Assembly (NCBI RefSeq): GCF_039543565.1
Contig: NZ_BAABJZ010000006.1
Coordinates: 62,001-126,000 of the forward strand
Length of the DNA: 64,000 nt
Reading direction: 5' to 3'
From: Ferrimonas pelagia
GTDB lineage: Bacteria > Pseudomonadota > Gammaproteobacteria > Enterobacterales > Shewanellaceae
Positions 48,434 through 56,757 of the stretch are shown one piece after another. Within the stretch, counting starts at the first letter, position 1. Every line of letters begins with the position of its first letter. The position numbers and the translations under genes were made by a program. The notes under the pieces were generated by a model. The model was not told where the DNA came from. It was given only the letters and a program-made list of their open reading frames with translations, and did not search any database.

Positions 48434-49218
48434 TGGAATACCCCCTGCCGATCATCTTTGATTGGCTGCGCAGCGTGCTGTGGCCGCTGTTTCGGATCAG
48501 CGCCATGCTGATGGTAATGATCACCATCGGTGGCTCCTCGGTGCCTGCGCGGGTGCGGCTGCTGCTGAGCGTGATGATCACCGCGGCGGTGGCGCCGGTA
48601 TTGCCCACCCCGCCGGCGATCGATCTGCTGTCGGCCGAGGGCTTTCTGATCAGCGCGCAGCAGGTGTTGATCGGCGTGGCGGTGGGGTTCGTTTCGGTAC
48701 TGGTGCTCAATACCTTTGTGCTGGCGGGCCAGATCATCGGCATGCAGACCTCGCTGGGTTTCGCTTCCATGGTTGATCCCTCCAATGGCCAGCAGGTGCC
48801 GGTGATCGGCCAGTTCTTCCTGTTGATGACCACCCTGTTTTTCTTTGCCGTCGATGGCCATTTGTTGATGATCCGCATGCTGATCGCCAGCTTCGAGACT
48901 TTGCCGATCGGCGAGGGCTTGCTGGTGGCCAATTTCGACAGCATCGCCAAGTTTGGCGGGCTGATGTTTGCGACCGCGTTGACCATGTCGTTGTCGGCTG
49001 CGACGGCCTTGTTGCTGATCAACTTCTCCTTTGGCGTGATGACTCGGGCAGCGCCGCAGCTCAATATCTTTGCCATCGGTTTTCCCATCACCATGGTGTC
49101 TGGCTTGCTGATCCTGTGGTTGACCCTGGGCGGGGTGCTGCCCCATTTCTACGCCATGTGGGATGAGGGCCAGATCCTGATCTGCGATCTGCTCCGACTG
49201 GACTGTGAGGTACGCTGA
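48433..49218 (+). CDS. fliR: Flagellar export gate protein FliR
   Basis: A 261-residue protein with about five to six helices, completing the FliPQR gate. Family features include PLFRISAMLMVMITIGGSSV, GFVSVLVLNTFVLAGQIIG, QTSLGFASMVDPSNGQQVPV and APQLNIFAIGFPITMVSGLL. ATG 48433 overlaps the fliQ stop by one base, and its own stop overlaps flhB by one. Confidence 0.97.
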   Translation: MEYPLPIIFDWLRSVLWPLFRISAMLMVMITIGGSSVPARVRLLLSVMITAAVAPVLPTPPAIDLLSAEGFLISAQQVLIGVAVGFVSVLVLNTFVLAGQIIGMQTSLGFASMVDPSNGQQVPVIGQFFLLMTTLFFFAVDGHLLMIRMLIASFETLPIGEGLLVANFDSIAKFGGLMFATALTMSLSAATALLLINFSFGVMTRAAPQLNIFAIGFPITMVSGLLILWLTLGGVLPHFYAMWDEGQILICDLLRLDCEVR

Positions 49219-50372
49219 TGGCGGAAAACGACAGCAGTCAGGAAAAGACCGAAGAAGCCACCCCCCGAAGGCGGGAGCAGGCCAGGGAGAAGGGCCAGGT
49301 TCCCCGCTCGAAGGAGCTGGGTACGGCGGCGGTGCTGGTGGCCGCTGCCGCGTCGATGCTGATGCTCGGTGAGCAGATCGGCAGCGCGCTGCTGCAGATC
49401 GCCGAAGGCCAGTTTGATCTGACCCGTGCCCAGGTGTTTGATCTGGGCGAGCTCAGCAAGCTGTACCGCAGTATCTTGGGTCATCTGGTGGGGCCGGTGC
49501 TCGGCTTCGTGGTGGTGCTGTTTATCGCCGGCTTTCTCGGCAACATCGGTTTGGGCGGGCTCAGTTTCAGCTGGAAAGCGGCGGCTCCTAAGCCCAATAA
49601 GATGAATCCGATGAACGGCTTCAAGCGGATGTTTGGCGTCCAGGCGGTGGTCGAGCTGGTCAAATCCATCGCCAAGTTTTCGGTGATCGCCTGTGTGGCG
49701 TTTCTCTTGCTGCGTTTTAATTTCGAGCGGATCCTGGATCTGTCCAGCGGCGATGCCGCTGGCGCCGTGCGTAATGCCTTGGAATTATTACTTAAGTTGT
49801 TTGTGTTGCTGTGCGCTTCACTGCTGTTGATCGTGGTGATCGATGCGCCCTATCAACTGTGGAATCACAACAAGCAGTTGCGCATGACCAAGCAGGAAGT
49901 GAAGGACGAATTCAAGCAGACCGAAGGTAAGCCTGAGGTGAAGGGCAAGATCCGACAACTGCAGCGTGAGATGTCGCAGCGACGGATGATGGCCGAGGTG
50001 CCCAATGCCGATGTGGTGGTGGTCAACCCGACCCACTATTCGGTGGCGATAAAGTACGATAAATCTGTTAATAATGCGCCACTTGTCGTTGCTAAAGGCA
50101 ATGATGAGATCGCCCTCAAAATCCGAGAAATCGCACGCGAACACCAGGTTCCCGTGGTATCCTCTCCGGCATTGGCACGGGCCATCTACCACTCAACCAA
50201 GCTCGATCAACCGGTGCCGGAAGGGCTATTTACCGCCGTGGCACAGGTGCTGGCGTATGTGTTCCAGCTTAAGCAGTTTCAACATGGCCGTGGTCGACGA
50301 CCGATCCCGTTACCCAATGAGATCCCGATCCCGACCGAGCTTTGGGTAGATAACCCTGAAGAATCAGAATAA
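49218..50372 (+). CDS. flhB: Export switch protein FlhB
   Basis: A 384-residue membrane protein that determines substrate order in flagellar export. The N-terminal motif EKTEEATPRRREQAREKGQV, four transmembrane helices, and the cytoplasmic domain with the autocleavage site NPTH at residues 270-273 are all present. The cut between Asn and Pro switches specificity from hook to filament after FliK action. A full-length C-terminus (about 110 residues beyond NPTH) is kept. It is the last gene before the flhA promoter. Confidence 0.97.
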   Translation: MAENDSSQEKTEEATPRRREQAREKGQVPRSKELGTAAVLVAAAASMLMLGEQIGSALLQIAEGQFDLTRAQVFDLGELSKLYRSILGHLVGPVLGFVVVLFIAGFLGNIGLGGLSFSWKAAAPKPNKMNPMNGFKRMFGVQAVVELVKSIAKFSVIACVAFLLLRFNFERILDLSSGDAAGAVRNALELLLKLFVLLCASLLLIVVIDAPYQLWNHNKQLRMTKQEVKDEFKQTEGKPEVKGKIRQLQREMSQRRMMAEVPNADVVVVNPTHYSVAIKYDKSVNNAPLVVAKGNDEIALKIREIAREHQVPVVSSPALARAIYHSTKLDQPVPEGLFTAVAQVLAYVFQLKQFQHGRGRRPIPLPNEIPIPTELWVDNPEESE

Positions 50373-50388
50373 TGGCGCGGAAATTGCT
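50373..50388 (+). promoter_or_regulatory. Sigma-54 promoter upstream of flhA
   Basis: TGGCGCGGAAATTGCT is one of the best -24/-12 matches in the window (TGGCGC, N5, TTGCT, GG-N10-GC). It starts one base after the flhB stop and is 34 bases before flhA. Confidence 0.85.
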
Positions 50389-50421
50389 GCCTAAACCAAT
50401 ACGTCAATTTTAAGTCGCTGT

Positions 50422-52521
50422 ATGGATCTTAAGGCTACATTCGGTTCGCTCTATCAGAACCGTTACACACATCTCAAAGGGATCGGCACGCCCATCATGG
50501 TTCTGGCCGCCTTGGCAATGGTGACCCTGCCAATGCCGCCGGTGCTGCTTGATCTGTTGTTCTCCTTTAATATCGCACTGGCGCTGGTGGTGCTGCTGGT
50601 GGCGATCTACACCCTGCGCCCGCTGGATTTTGCCGCCTTCCCGACCGTGCTGTTGATGGCGACCCTACTGCGATTGGCGCTCAACGTGGCCTCGACCCGG
50701 CTGGTGTTGTTGGAGGGCCATAATGGCCCCGCGGCGGCGGGTAAGGTGATCGAAGCGTTCGGCTCGGTGGTGATCGGCGGCAACTATGCCGTCGGTCTGG
50801 TGGTGTTTCTGATCCTGGTGATCATCAACTTTGTGGTGGTTACCAAAGGTGCCGGGCGGATCTCCGAAGTGAGCGCCCGCTTTACCTTGGACGCCATGCC
50901 CGGCAAGCAGATGGCCATCGATGCGGATCTGAACGCCGGCCTGATCAATCAGGAGCAGGCGCGGGAGCGTCGCGCCGATGTGTCGAAAGAGGCGGACTTC
51001 TACGGCTCAATGGACGGTGCCTCCAAGTTCGTTAAGGGCGATGCGGTCGCCGGGATCCTGGTGTTGGTGATCAACATCATCGGCGGCTTCGTGATCGGCA
51101 TGGCCCAGCATGGCCTGAGTCTGGGCCAGGCGGTGGAGATCTACACCCTGCTGACCATTGGTGATGGCTTGGTCGCGCAGATCCCCGGTCTGCTGCTCTC
51201 CATTGGCGCCGCCATCATCATCACCCGTCAGAATGAATCCCAGAAGATGGGCGAAGAGGTCGCCCGGCAGATGTTTGCCAACCCTAAGGTACTGGGGATC
51301 AGCGCGGGCGTGTTGATCGTCATGGGTCTGGTGCCGGGCATGCCGACCTTGGCGTTTGTCTCGCTGGGGATCGGCATGGCGGTCACCACTTGGTGGATCA
51401 ATAAGCGTCAGATCGAAGCAAAAGTGCTGGCGGAGACGGAGCAGGCGCAGGGCAATACCGAACGTCTGGAATCGGAGCCCAAAGAGCTGGGCTGGGATGA
51501 TGTCAATCACGTTGATATTGTCGGCCTGGAGGTGGGCTACCGCTTGATCCCTTTGGTGGATAAAGGCCAAAACGGCGAGCTGCTGTCGCGGATCAAAGGG
51601 GTGCGCAAGAAGCTGTCGCAGGAGTTTGGTTTTTTGATCCCGCCGGTGCATATCCGCGATAACCTGGATCTGGGGCCCAGCACCTACCGCATCAGCCTGA
51701 TGGGCGTCGTGGTGGGCGAGGCCGATATCCGCCACGATGGCGAGTTGGCGATCAACCCGGGTCAGGTGTTTGGCCAGTTGGAGGGGCAACCTACGGTCGA
51801 TCCGGCGTTCGGCCTGGAAGCGGTCTGGGTCAATCCGGATCAGCGCGACTACGCCCAGACCTTGGGCTACACCGTGGTCGATGCCAGCACGGTGGTCGCC
51901 ACCCACATGTCGCAGCTATTGAGCAATAATGCGGCGCAGCTGCTGGGTTATGAAGAGGCGCAACAGCTGCTGGATATCCTCGCCAAACAGTCGCCGAAGT
52001 TGGTCGAGGGGCTGGTGCCGGAGATCCTGTCACTCGGGGTGATCGTCAAAGTGATGCAGAACCTGCTCAATGAGGGCGTGCCGATCCGCGATACCCGCAC
52101 CCTGATCCAGACCTTGGTGGAGTATGGCCCGAAAAGTCAGGATCCCGATGTGCTGACGGCCGCGGCGCGGATCGCGATGAAACGTTTGATCATTCAAGAG
52201 ATCAACGGCTCCGAGCGCGAGGTGCCGGTGGTGACCCTGTCGCCGGAGCTGGAACAGTTGCTGCATCAGTCATTGCAGTCGAGCAATGGCGAAAACAGTG
52301 GCTTGGAGCCGGGGCTGGCAGAGCGTTTACAGCGCTCGCTTAAGGATGCGGCGCAGAAACAGGAAATGGTGGGGGAGCCAGCGGTCTTGCTGACGTCCGG
52401 GTTGTTGCGAACCACGCTCTCTCGCTTTGTTAAACACACGATACCGTCATTGCGGGTGTTGTCCTATCAGGAGATCCCGGATGATAAGCAGATCAAGATC
52501 GTGCAATCGGTCGGTCAGTAA
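50422..52521 (+). CDS. flhA: Flagellar export gate platform FlhA
   Basis: A 699-residue protein with about eight N-terminal transmembrane helices (residues 20-325) and a large cytoplasmic domain that forms a nine-membered ring docking chaperone-substrate pairs. Signature segments are the FHIPEP region (RISEVSARFTLDAMPGKQMA; DADLNAGLINQEQARERR) and, in the tail, LGVIVKVMQNLLNEGVPIRD and LVEYGPKSQDPDVLTAAARI. Length fits the family. First gene of the flhA-flhF-flhG-fliA unit. Confidence 0.97.
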   Translation: MDLKATFGSLYQNRYTHLKGIGTPIMVLAALAMVTLPMPPVLLDLLFSFNIALALVVLLVAIYTLRPLDFAAFPTVLLMATLLRLALNVASTRLVLLEGHNGPAAAGKVIEAFGSVVIGGNYAVGLVVFLILVIINFVVVTKGAGRISEVSARFTLDAMPGKQMAIDADLNAGLINQEQARERRADVSKEADFYGSMDGASKFVKGDAVAGILVLVINIIGGFVIGMAQHGLSLGQAVEIYTLLTIGDGLVAQIPGLLLSIGAAIIITRQNESQKMGEEVARQMFANPKVLGISAGVLIVMGLVPGMPTLAFVSLGIGMAVTTWWINKRQIEAKVLAETEQAQGNTERLESEPKELGWDDVNHVDIVGLEVGYRLIPLVDKGQNGELLSRIKGVRKKLSQEFGFLIPPVHIRDNLDLGPSTYRISLMGVVVGEADIRHDGELAINPGQVFGQLEGQPTVDPAFGLEAVWVNPDQRDYAQTLGYTVVDASTVVATHMSQLLSNNAAQLLGYEEAQQLLDILAKQSPKLVEGLVPEILSLGVIVKVMQNLLNEGVPIRDTRTLIQTLVEYGPKSQDPDVLTAAARIAMKRLIIQEINGSEREVPVVTLSPELEQLLHQSLQSSNGENSGLEPGLAERLQRSLKDAAQKQEMVGEPAVLLTSGLLRTTLSRFVKHTIPSLRVLSYQEIPDDKQIKIVQSVGQ

Positions 52522-52545
52522 TGGTTCAGCCTTGGAGGCGAGACG

Positions 52546-53991
52546 TTGAGAATTAAACGCTTTTTTGCCAAAGACATGCGCAGTGCCTTGGCGGAGGTGA
52601 AGGAGGCGCTGGGACAGGACGCGGTGATCATGTCCAACAAGCGCGTCAGTGGCGGGGTCGAGATCGTCGCCGCAGTCGACTTTGACGTGCCGCAAAAGAA
52701 TGACACTGCGCCGGCCGACAATTTAAGTCCGGCCCCGTCTCGTTCGCTTAGTGAGGATAAAGTGAGTCTTTCCTCCGCCCCGGTGGCGCTGAACCGCGCC
52801 GCTGAGGCACCCGCGCCCCAACCCACGCCTCAACAACGCGCCAGTGTGCAGAGCTCGGATGGCCTGCGCGCGCTGTTGGAACGTCAGCAGCAGCGACGTC
52901 AGCAAAAAGAAGCCAAGGCGATGGTGGCCAAGCAAGAGCAGGCGTTGCCTAAGTGGGCTCAGCGCGCGTTCGAGCCGGCGCCCAAGCCGGAGCCGGAGGT
53001 GCAGCCCCGCGCTGCAGCCCCGGCTCGTCCCCAACCCGCTGCGCGCGCGAGCACCGGCCAGGGGCAAGCCGAGCTGAGCGCCATGCGCGAAGAGATGGCG
53101 TCGATCCGGCAACTGTTGCAGCATCAGGTCTCAAACTTGATGCAGCAGGACATGGCCCGGACCGAGCCTGTCCGCAATATGGTGATCGAGCAGCTGCGCG
53201 ATCTCGGTTTTCATCGCGAGGTGGCGGAGCACTTTGCCCAGCTGTTGCCGCAACAGGGTGAATTGCATCATGTGCTGGCCCGGTTGCCTGCGCTGGTGGC
53301 CGACGCCTTGGTGTGTGGTAACGAAGCGATGCTCGAGGAAGGCGGGGTGATCGCGCTGGTTGGCCCGACCGGGGTGGGCAAGACCACCACCATCGCTAAG
53401 CTGGCGGCGCGCTTTGCGGCGCGCTATGGCGTCGAGCAGGTCGCGCTGGTGACCACAGACAACTACCGGATCGGGGCCCAGGAGCAGTTGGCGACCTTCG
53501 GCAAGATCATGGGGTGTCCGGTGCGCAGTGCCGCCAGTGTCGATGAGCTGGAGCAGGTGTTGTACCAGTTGCGCAGTCGTCGCTTGGTGCTGATCGACAC
53601 CGCGGGCATGGGCCAACGGGACATGCGCTTAGTGGAGCAACTGGAGCGACTGACCGGTGCCACTAAGTTATCTATTAAACCGTACTTGGTGTTGTCGGCA
53701 ACGGCACAGTACCGGGTATTGCAAGAAACGGTGGAGCGTTTCCGACGTATTGATTTGGCAGGATGCATCTTCACCAAGTTGGACGAAGCCCACAGTATTG
53801 GAGAGGCTTTGAGTGTGCTACTTCAAGAACAATTGCCTGTATGCTATCTGACGGATGGACAACGGGTACCGGAAGATCTCCGGACGGCTGACCCTCATTA
53901 TCTGGCCCAACGGGCTTTGACCGAAGAGGGCGCTGCATCACCAGAGCAGCCGCAACAACACGCATCGAGTATGGTGGGGTTGTATGACTGA
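52546..53991 (+). CDS. flhF: Polar flagellum placement GTPase FlhF
   Basis: A 481-residue SRP-type GTPase that marks the pole for flagellum assembly. TTG 52546 has GGAGG eight bases upstream and gives the standard start (RIKRFFAKDMRSALAEVKE). A variable, charged, Gln-rich B domain (60-215) precedes the NG domains. G1 is GPTGVGKT at 273-280, G2/G3 regions DNYRIGAQEQL and IDTAGMGQRD, and G4 TKLDEA. It overlaps flhG by eight bases. Confidence 0.96.
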   Translation: MRIKRFFAKDMRSALAEVKEALGQDAVIMSNKRVSGGVEIVAAVDFDVPQKNDTAPADNLSPAPSRSLSEDKVSLSSAPVALNRAAEAPAPQPTPQQRASVQSSDGLRALLERQQQRRQQKEAKAMVAKQEQALPKWAQRAFEPAPKPEPEVQPRAAAPARPQPAARASTGQGQAELSAMREEMASIRQLLQHQVSNLMQQDMARTEPVRNMVIEQLRDLGFHREVAEHFAQLLPQQGELHHVLARLPALVADALVCGNEAMLEEGGVIALVGPTGVGKTTTIAKLAARFAARYGVEQVALVTTDNYRIGAQEQLATFGKIMGCPVRSAASVDELEQVLYQLRSRRLVLIDTAGMGQRDMRLVEQLERLTGATKLSIKPYLVLSATAQYRVLQETVERFRRIDLAGCIFTKLDEAHSIGEALSVLLQEQLPVCYLTDGQRVPEDLRTADPHYLAQRALTEEGAASPEQPQQHASSMVGLYD

Positions 53992-54874
53992 ATGGTTTCT
54001 ACAGGATCAAGCGAGCGGGCTGAGAAAGATGGTACAGAAACAAGAAAACATGATCCGAGTGATAGCCGTCACAGGCGGTAAAGGCGGCGTAGGTAAAACC
54101 AATGTCTCCATCAATACGGCAACGGCGTTGGCGGCTCAGGGCCAGAGGGTTCTGGTGTTGGACGCTGATCTGGGACTGGCCAATGTCGATGTGATGTTGG
54201 GTGTTCGTGCCAAATATAACCTGTCCCATGTGCTCGCAGGCGAGTGCACGCTGGAGGAAGTGTTGGTGGAGGGACCGCAGGGGATCAATATCGTTCCGGC
54301 CGCCTCCGGCACTCAAGGCATGGTGGAGCTCACCCCGACGCAACACGCCGCTCTGATCCAGTCCTTCTCCAATCTGGAGAGTCAGTTTGATTGCCTGATC
54401 GTGGATACCGCCGCGGGGATCTCAGACATGGTACTGAGCTTTGCCCGGGCGGCGCAGGAGGTGCTGGTGGTGGTGTGCGACGAGCCGACCTCGATCACCG
54501 ACGCCTATGCGTTGATCAAGCTGCTGTCTCGTGAGCACGGGGTGTTCCGCTTCCGCATTGTCGCCAACATGGTGCGCAGTCTGCGCGAAGGTATGGAGCT
54601 GTACGCCAAGCTGTCCAAGGTGACCGATCGTTTCCTCGATGTGGCACTGGAGTTGGTGGCGACCATCCCATTCGATGAGAATGTGCGTAAAGCGGTTCGT
54701 CAACAAAAGGTGGTGGTGGAGGCTTTCCCGCGCACCCCGGCGGCGATCGCCTATCAGGGCCTGGCCAATAAGATCGTGGCCTGGCCGGTACCGCAAAACC
54801 CCAGCGGCCATCTCGAGTTCTTCGTTGAGCGGCTGATCCGGCGCAATATGTACGGAGAGGCGGTTGGTGAATAA
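53984..54874 (+). CDS. flhG: Flagellar number regulator FlhG (FleN)
   Basis: A 296-residue MinD-type ATPase that limits flagellar number, by stimulating FlhF GTPase and restraining FlrA. The activator helix near the N-terminus has DQASGLRKM (DQA at 8-10), followed by the deviant Walker A KGGVGKT (33-39), DADLGLANVDVMLG and the switch segment DTAAGISDMVLSFARAA. Overlaps flhF and fliA. The membrane-targeting C-terminal helix is present. Confidence 0.96.
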   Translation: MTEWFLQDQASGLRKMVQKQENMIRVIAVTGGKGGVGKTNVSINTATALAAQGQRVLVLDADLGLANVDVMLGVRAKYNLSHVLAGECTLEEVLVEGPQGINIVPAASGTQGMVELTPTQHAALIQSFSNLESQFDCLIVDTAAGISDMVLSFARAAQEVLVVVCDEPTSITDAYALIKLLSREHGVFRFRIVANMVRSLREGMELYAKLSKVTDRFLDVALELVATIPFDENVRKAVRQQKVVVEAFPRTPAAIAYQGLANKIVAWPVPQNPSGHLEFFVERLIRRNMYGEAVGE

Positions 54875-55580
54875 GGCGGCGGCCTATACCCAGTTTGATA
54901 ATCGGGCGGGGATCGTCGCCCGTTATACCCCATTGGTAAAGCGCATCGCGCATCATCTGCTGGCGCGTTTGCCGGCCAGTGTGCAGCTGGACGATCTGCT
55001 GCAATCCGGCATGCTTGGTCTGCTGGAAGCGGCGGGCAATTTCGATGCCAGCAAAGGGGCCAGTTTTGAAACCTTTGCTGGGATCCGCATCCGCGGCGCC
55101 ATGCTCGATGAGATCCGGCGGGGCGATTGGACGCCGCGCTCGGTGCATCGCAATGGCCGCCGAGTCAGCGAAGCGGTCGAGCAATTGGAGAAGGTGCTGG
55201 GGCGCGATCCCACCGACAGCGAGGTCGCCGCAGCGCTTGAACTCTCGCTGGAGGAGTATCATCATATTCTCAATGATGTAAGCTGCGGGAAAATTATTGG
55301 TATTGAAGATCTTAGTGTCTCTGAAGAGGCATTGGGTCCCACCGATGACGCTGCGGATAACTTTGGCTCGGTGGCCGATGCGCGCTTTCGCCAGGCATTG
55401 GCTGCGGCGATCAAGACGCTGCCAGAGCGCGAAGCGCTGGTGCTGTCGTTGTACTACGACGAAGAGATGAATCTCAAGGAGATCGGCTTGATCTTGGGGG
55501 TCAGTGAGTCCCGAGTCAGCCAGATCCACAGTCAAGCCATGGTGCGACTGAAAACCAAATTGCGGGCATGGACCGCGTGA
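54867..55580 (+). CDS. fliA: Flagellar sigma factor FliA (sigma-28)
   Basis: A 237-residue sigma factor for late flagellar and chemotaxis genes. Region 2 has RYTPLVKRIAHHLLARLP and LLQSGMLGLLEAAGNFDASKG; region 3 has GDWTPRSVHRNGRRVSEAV; region 4 contains LSLYYDEEMNLKEIGLILGV and SESRVSQIHSQAM. The start is either GTG 54867 or TTG 54864; I choose GTG, with GGAGAGG nine bases upstream. Overlaps flhG's last codons. Its target signature is present upstream of flaG. Confidence 0.95.
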   Translation: MNKAAAYTQFDNRAGIVARYTPLVKRIAHHLLARLPASVQLDDLLQSGMLGLLEAAGNFDASKGASFETFAGIRIRGAMLDEIRRGDWTPRSVHRNGRRVSEAVEQLEKVLGRDPTDSEVAAALELSLEEYHHILNDVSCGKIIGIEDLSVSEEALGPTDDAADNFGSVADARFRQALAAAIKTLPEREALVLSLYYDEEMNLKEIGLILGVSESRVSQIHSQAMVRLKTKLRAWTA

Positions 55581-55623
55581 AACGCTGATAATTTGTTATT
55601 AGATGGCCTCATTGGAGGGGACT

Positions 55624-56007
55624 TTGGACAAGAACATGAAGATCCTGATCGTTGATGATTTTTCAACGATGCGTCGGATCATCAAGAATCTGCTGCGTGA
55701 CTTGGGCTTTAACAATACGCAGGAAGCTGATGATGGTTCAACGGCGTTGCCGATGCTGCAAAACGGCGACTTTGATTTCGTTGTGACCGATTGGAACATG
55801 CCGGGCATGCAGGGGATCGATCTGCTGCGGGCCATCCGCGCGGATGACAACCTCAAGCATCTGCCGGTGCTGATGGTGACGGCGGAAGCGAAACGTGAGC
55901 AGATCATCACCGCGGCGCAAGCGGGCGTGAATGGCTACATCGTCAAACCGTTTACCGCGGCGACGTTGAAAGAGAAACTGGACAAAGTGTTCGAGCGTCT
56001 TAACTGA
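55624..56007 (+). CDS. cheY: Chemotaxis response regulator CheY
   Basis: A 127-residue single-domain receiver that, when phosphorylated by CheA, binds FliM and reverses the motor. Asp11-Asp12 (ILIVDDFSTM), phosphoacceptor Asp56 (VTDWNMPGMQG), Thr86 and Lys108 (YIVKPFTAATL) are all in place. I choose TTG 55624 (L-D-K-N-M in frame) because GGAGGGG ends three bases before it; an ATG at 55603 would start before that site. It is 43 bases downstream of fliA. Confidence 0.95.
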   Translation: MDKNMKILIVDDFSTMRRIIKNLLRDLGFNNTQEADDGSTALPMLQNGDFDFVVTDWNMPGMQGIDLLRAIRADDNLKHLPVLMVTAEAKREQIITAAQAGVNGYIVKPFTAATLKEKLDKVFERLN

Positions 56008-56021
56008 ACAAGGATGTCGGG

Positions 56022-56747
56022 ATGACACAACAAGCGGCGTTGATCTCGTTAGAGGACGCACAAGCCCTGGTTCAGATGCTGGAACAGGGACAGACGGAGG
56101 CGGCAAACCTGCTGATCCGTCAGGCCAATGTGGACACCAATCAACATCTGTTTGATGAAGTCGGCAAACTGACCCGTCAGTTGCACGATGCGCTGCGGGA
56201 TTTTCAGTTGGATGACCGCATTGCGGAGCTGGCCAACCAGGAGATCCCGGACGCCAAAGAGCGGCTGACCTATGTGATCGACATGACCGAGCAGGCGGCC
56301 AACCGCACCATGGATGCGGTCGAGGAGAGTCTGCCGCTGGCGGACGCCTTGCAGTCCAAGTTGTTGCAGGTGAAACCCCGTTGGGATCAGCTGATGCGAC
56401 GCGAGCTGGATCTGGCGCAGTTTAAATCTTTGTGTCATGACGTCGATGGTCTGCTGGAAGACACGGGGGGCGATCTGGAACGACTGAAGGATCTGCTCAA
56501 TCAAGTGTTGATGGCACAGGATTTCCAGGATCTGACCGGACAGGTGATCCGCAAGGTGATCGAGCTGGTGCGGGAAGTGGAGTTCTCCTTGGTTGAGATG
56601 CTGACCATGTTTGGAGAGCCAGAGCAGGAAATGAAACAACGTGATCTTGTCTTGGCTGAGGGACCGGTCGTTGCGGCAGAAAACCGCGAGGAAGTGGTGA
56701 ACGGCCAAGACGAGGTGGATGACTTGCTGTCCAGCCTTGGATTTTAG
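56022..56747 (+). CDS. cheZ: CheY phosphatase CheZ
   Basis: A 241-residue CheZ, which removes the phosphate from CheY. The long helical hairpin contains the catalytic signature VLMAQDFQDLTGQVIRKVIE and the C-terminal CheY-binding helix DEVDDLLSSLGF. The N-terminal part is helical as well. ATG 56022 lies 15 bases after cheY. Confidence 0.95.
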   Translation: MTQQAALISLEDAQALVQMLEQGQTEAANLLIRQANVDTNQHLFDEVGKLTRQLHDALRDFQLDDRIAELANQEIPDAKERLTYVIDMTEQAANRTMDAVEESLPLADALQSKLLQVKPRWDQLMRRELDLAQFKSLCHDVDGLLEDTGGDLERLKDLLNQVLMAQDFQDLTGQVIRKVIELVREVEFSLVEMLTMFGEPEQEMKQRDLVLAEGPVVAAENREEVVNGQDEVDDLLSSLGF

Positions 56748-56757
56748 GAGTTAGGCT

